From Syntrophorhabdus sp. PtaB.Bin184 (lineage in GTDB: Bacteria; Desulfobacterota; Syntrophorhabdia; Syntrophorhabdales; Syntrophorhabdaceae): 14,505 nt of DNA. Each line of letters starts with the position of its first letter. The first letter of the stretch is position 1. The notes beneath the pieces are model-generated. The model did no database searches. It had not been told where the DNA came from and saw nothing but the letters and a program-made list of their open reading frames with translations. A program made the translations under genes and the position numbers. The stretch lies in the NCBI GenBank assembly GCA_002067555.1, contig MVQQ01000213.1, positions 1 through 14,505 on the forward strand, read 5' to 3'. Positions 14,018 through 14,505 of this stretch are shown here, piece after piece.

Positions 14018-14505
14018 ATGTGGCTTTCCGATACATCCATCAAGAGACCTGTATTCGCCACCATGCTTGTCACGGCTCTCGTTGTTCTCGGCATCGTGAG
14101 CTATCCAAGCATCGGTGTCGATCTCTTTCCCAAAGTCGATCTGCCCATGGTCAACATAAGGACGGAGCTCAAGGGGGCGAGCCCCGAGATCATGGACATC
14201 GACGTGACGGACAAGATCGAGGAGTCCGTCAACACCATCAGCGGTATCAAGACGATCACATCATCGAGCACGGAGGGAGCATCGAATATCACCGTCGAGT
14301 TCGTGCTCGAAAAGGACATCGACCTGGCCGTGCAGGATGTCAGGGAAAAGATATCCGTGATACGGTCCAAGCTGCCGAGTGACATCGACGAGCCCGTTGT
14401 GGAGAAGGTCGATCCCGACGCGACACCCGTCATGTGGCTTGCCCTGCACGGGCAGAGATCGATCCGTGATCTTTCCACCTACGCCGATGAGGTCCTGAAG
14501 GAACA
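14018..14505 (+). CDS. RND efflux pump permease, 5' part
   Basis: The frame is open from ATG 14018 to the window edge (about 162 codons), so the gene is truncated on the right. It begins MWLSDTSIKRPVFATMLVTA with a first membrane helix at about residues 12-29. Next come IGVDLFPKVDLPMVNI and the porter-domain pattern GASPEIMDIDVTDKIEESVN, ISGIKTITSSSTEGASNITV and DLAVQDVREKI, as in the hydrophobe/amphiphile efflux (AcrB/HAE1) family. Such pumps are proton-driven and about 1000 residues long. An in-frame stop at 14012 fixes ATG 14018 as the first usable start; the ribosome site is weak. It lies 44 bases after the adaptor gene, completing a tripartite operon. The substrate is unknown. Confidence 0.95.
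   Translation, partial: MWLSDTSIKRPVFATMLVTALVVLGIVSYPSIGVDLFPKVDLPMVNIRTELKGASPEIMDIDVTDKIEESVNTISGIKTITSSSTEGASNITVEFVLEKDIDLAVQDVREKISVIRSKLPSDIDEPVVEKVDPDATPVMWLALHGQRSIRDLSTYADEVLKE

Overview
The window looks like a chromosomal segment of a strictly anaerobic, Gram-negative, moderately GC-rich bacterium. The gene content fits a syntrophic or former deltaproteobacterial lineage of the Syntrophorhabdus type: an acyl-CoA dehydrogenase, a DUF362 ferredoxin-like protein, an FprA flavodiiron protein, rubrerythrin, an iron-sulfur flavoprotein, a FeoA-FeoB fusion and a TolC/RND efflux system. The lineage is inferred from gene types, not from a marker gene.

Layout. 1-210: the 3' end of a DUF4197 gene. 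365-1468 (-): a DUF362 protein with two 4Fe-4S motifs, divergent from an acyl-CoA dehydrogenase at 1551-2729 (+) across an 82-bp promoter region. 2855-4238 (-): the tRNA thiolase gene mnmA followed by a small GYD-domain gene, divergent from a C-terminal processing protease gene at 4317-5630 (+). 5787-8170 (+): an oxygen-defence and flavin/iron-sulfur group (fprA, rubrerythrin, an ISF-like flavoprotein). 8395-10638 (+): a single-chain FeoA-FeoB ferrous iron transporter. 10850 to the right edge (+): a TetR regulator, TolC-type outer membrane protein, lipoprotein-type adaptor and the start of an RND pump, with 4-bp overlaps between the first three. The pump group is preceded by a promoter and a large nested palindrome that probably carries TetR autoregulation. 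The fprA-to-feoAB stretch makes sense together, because non-haem iron and Fe-S detoxifying enzymes sit beside the importer of ferrous iron.

The least explained content is a family of four intergenic elements (about 210-364, 2730-2854, 8179-8331 and 10640-10801). Each has two inverted arms built from short tandem units around a variable core. Three use a 9-bp unit close to CTTGAACCG; the fourth uses an 8-bp TTGAACCC-like unit with the opposite polarity. They lie directly against stop codons. One core is a textbook intrinsic terminator, which suggests oversized, possibly bidirectional 3'-end structures or small non-autonomous repeats that land at gene ends. All other non-coding gaps are shorter than 300 bases.
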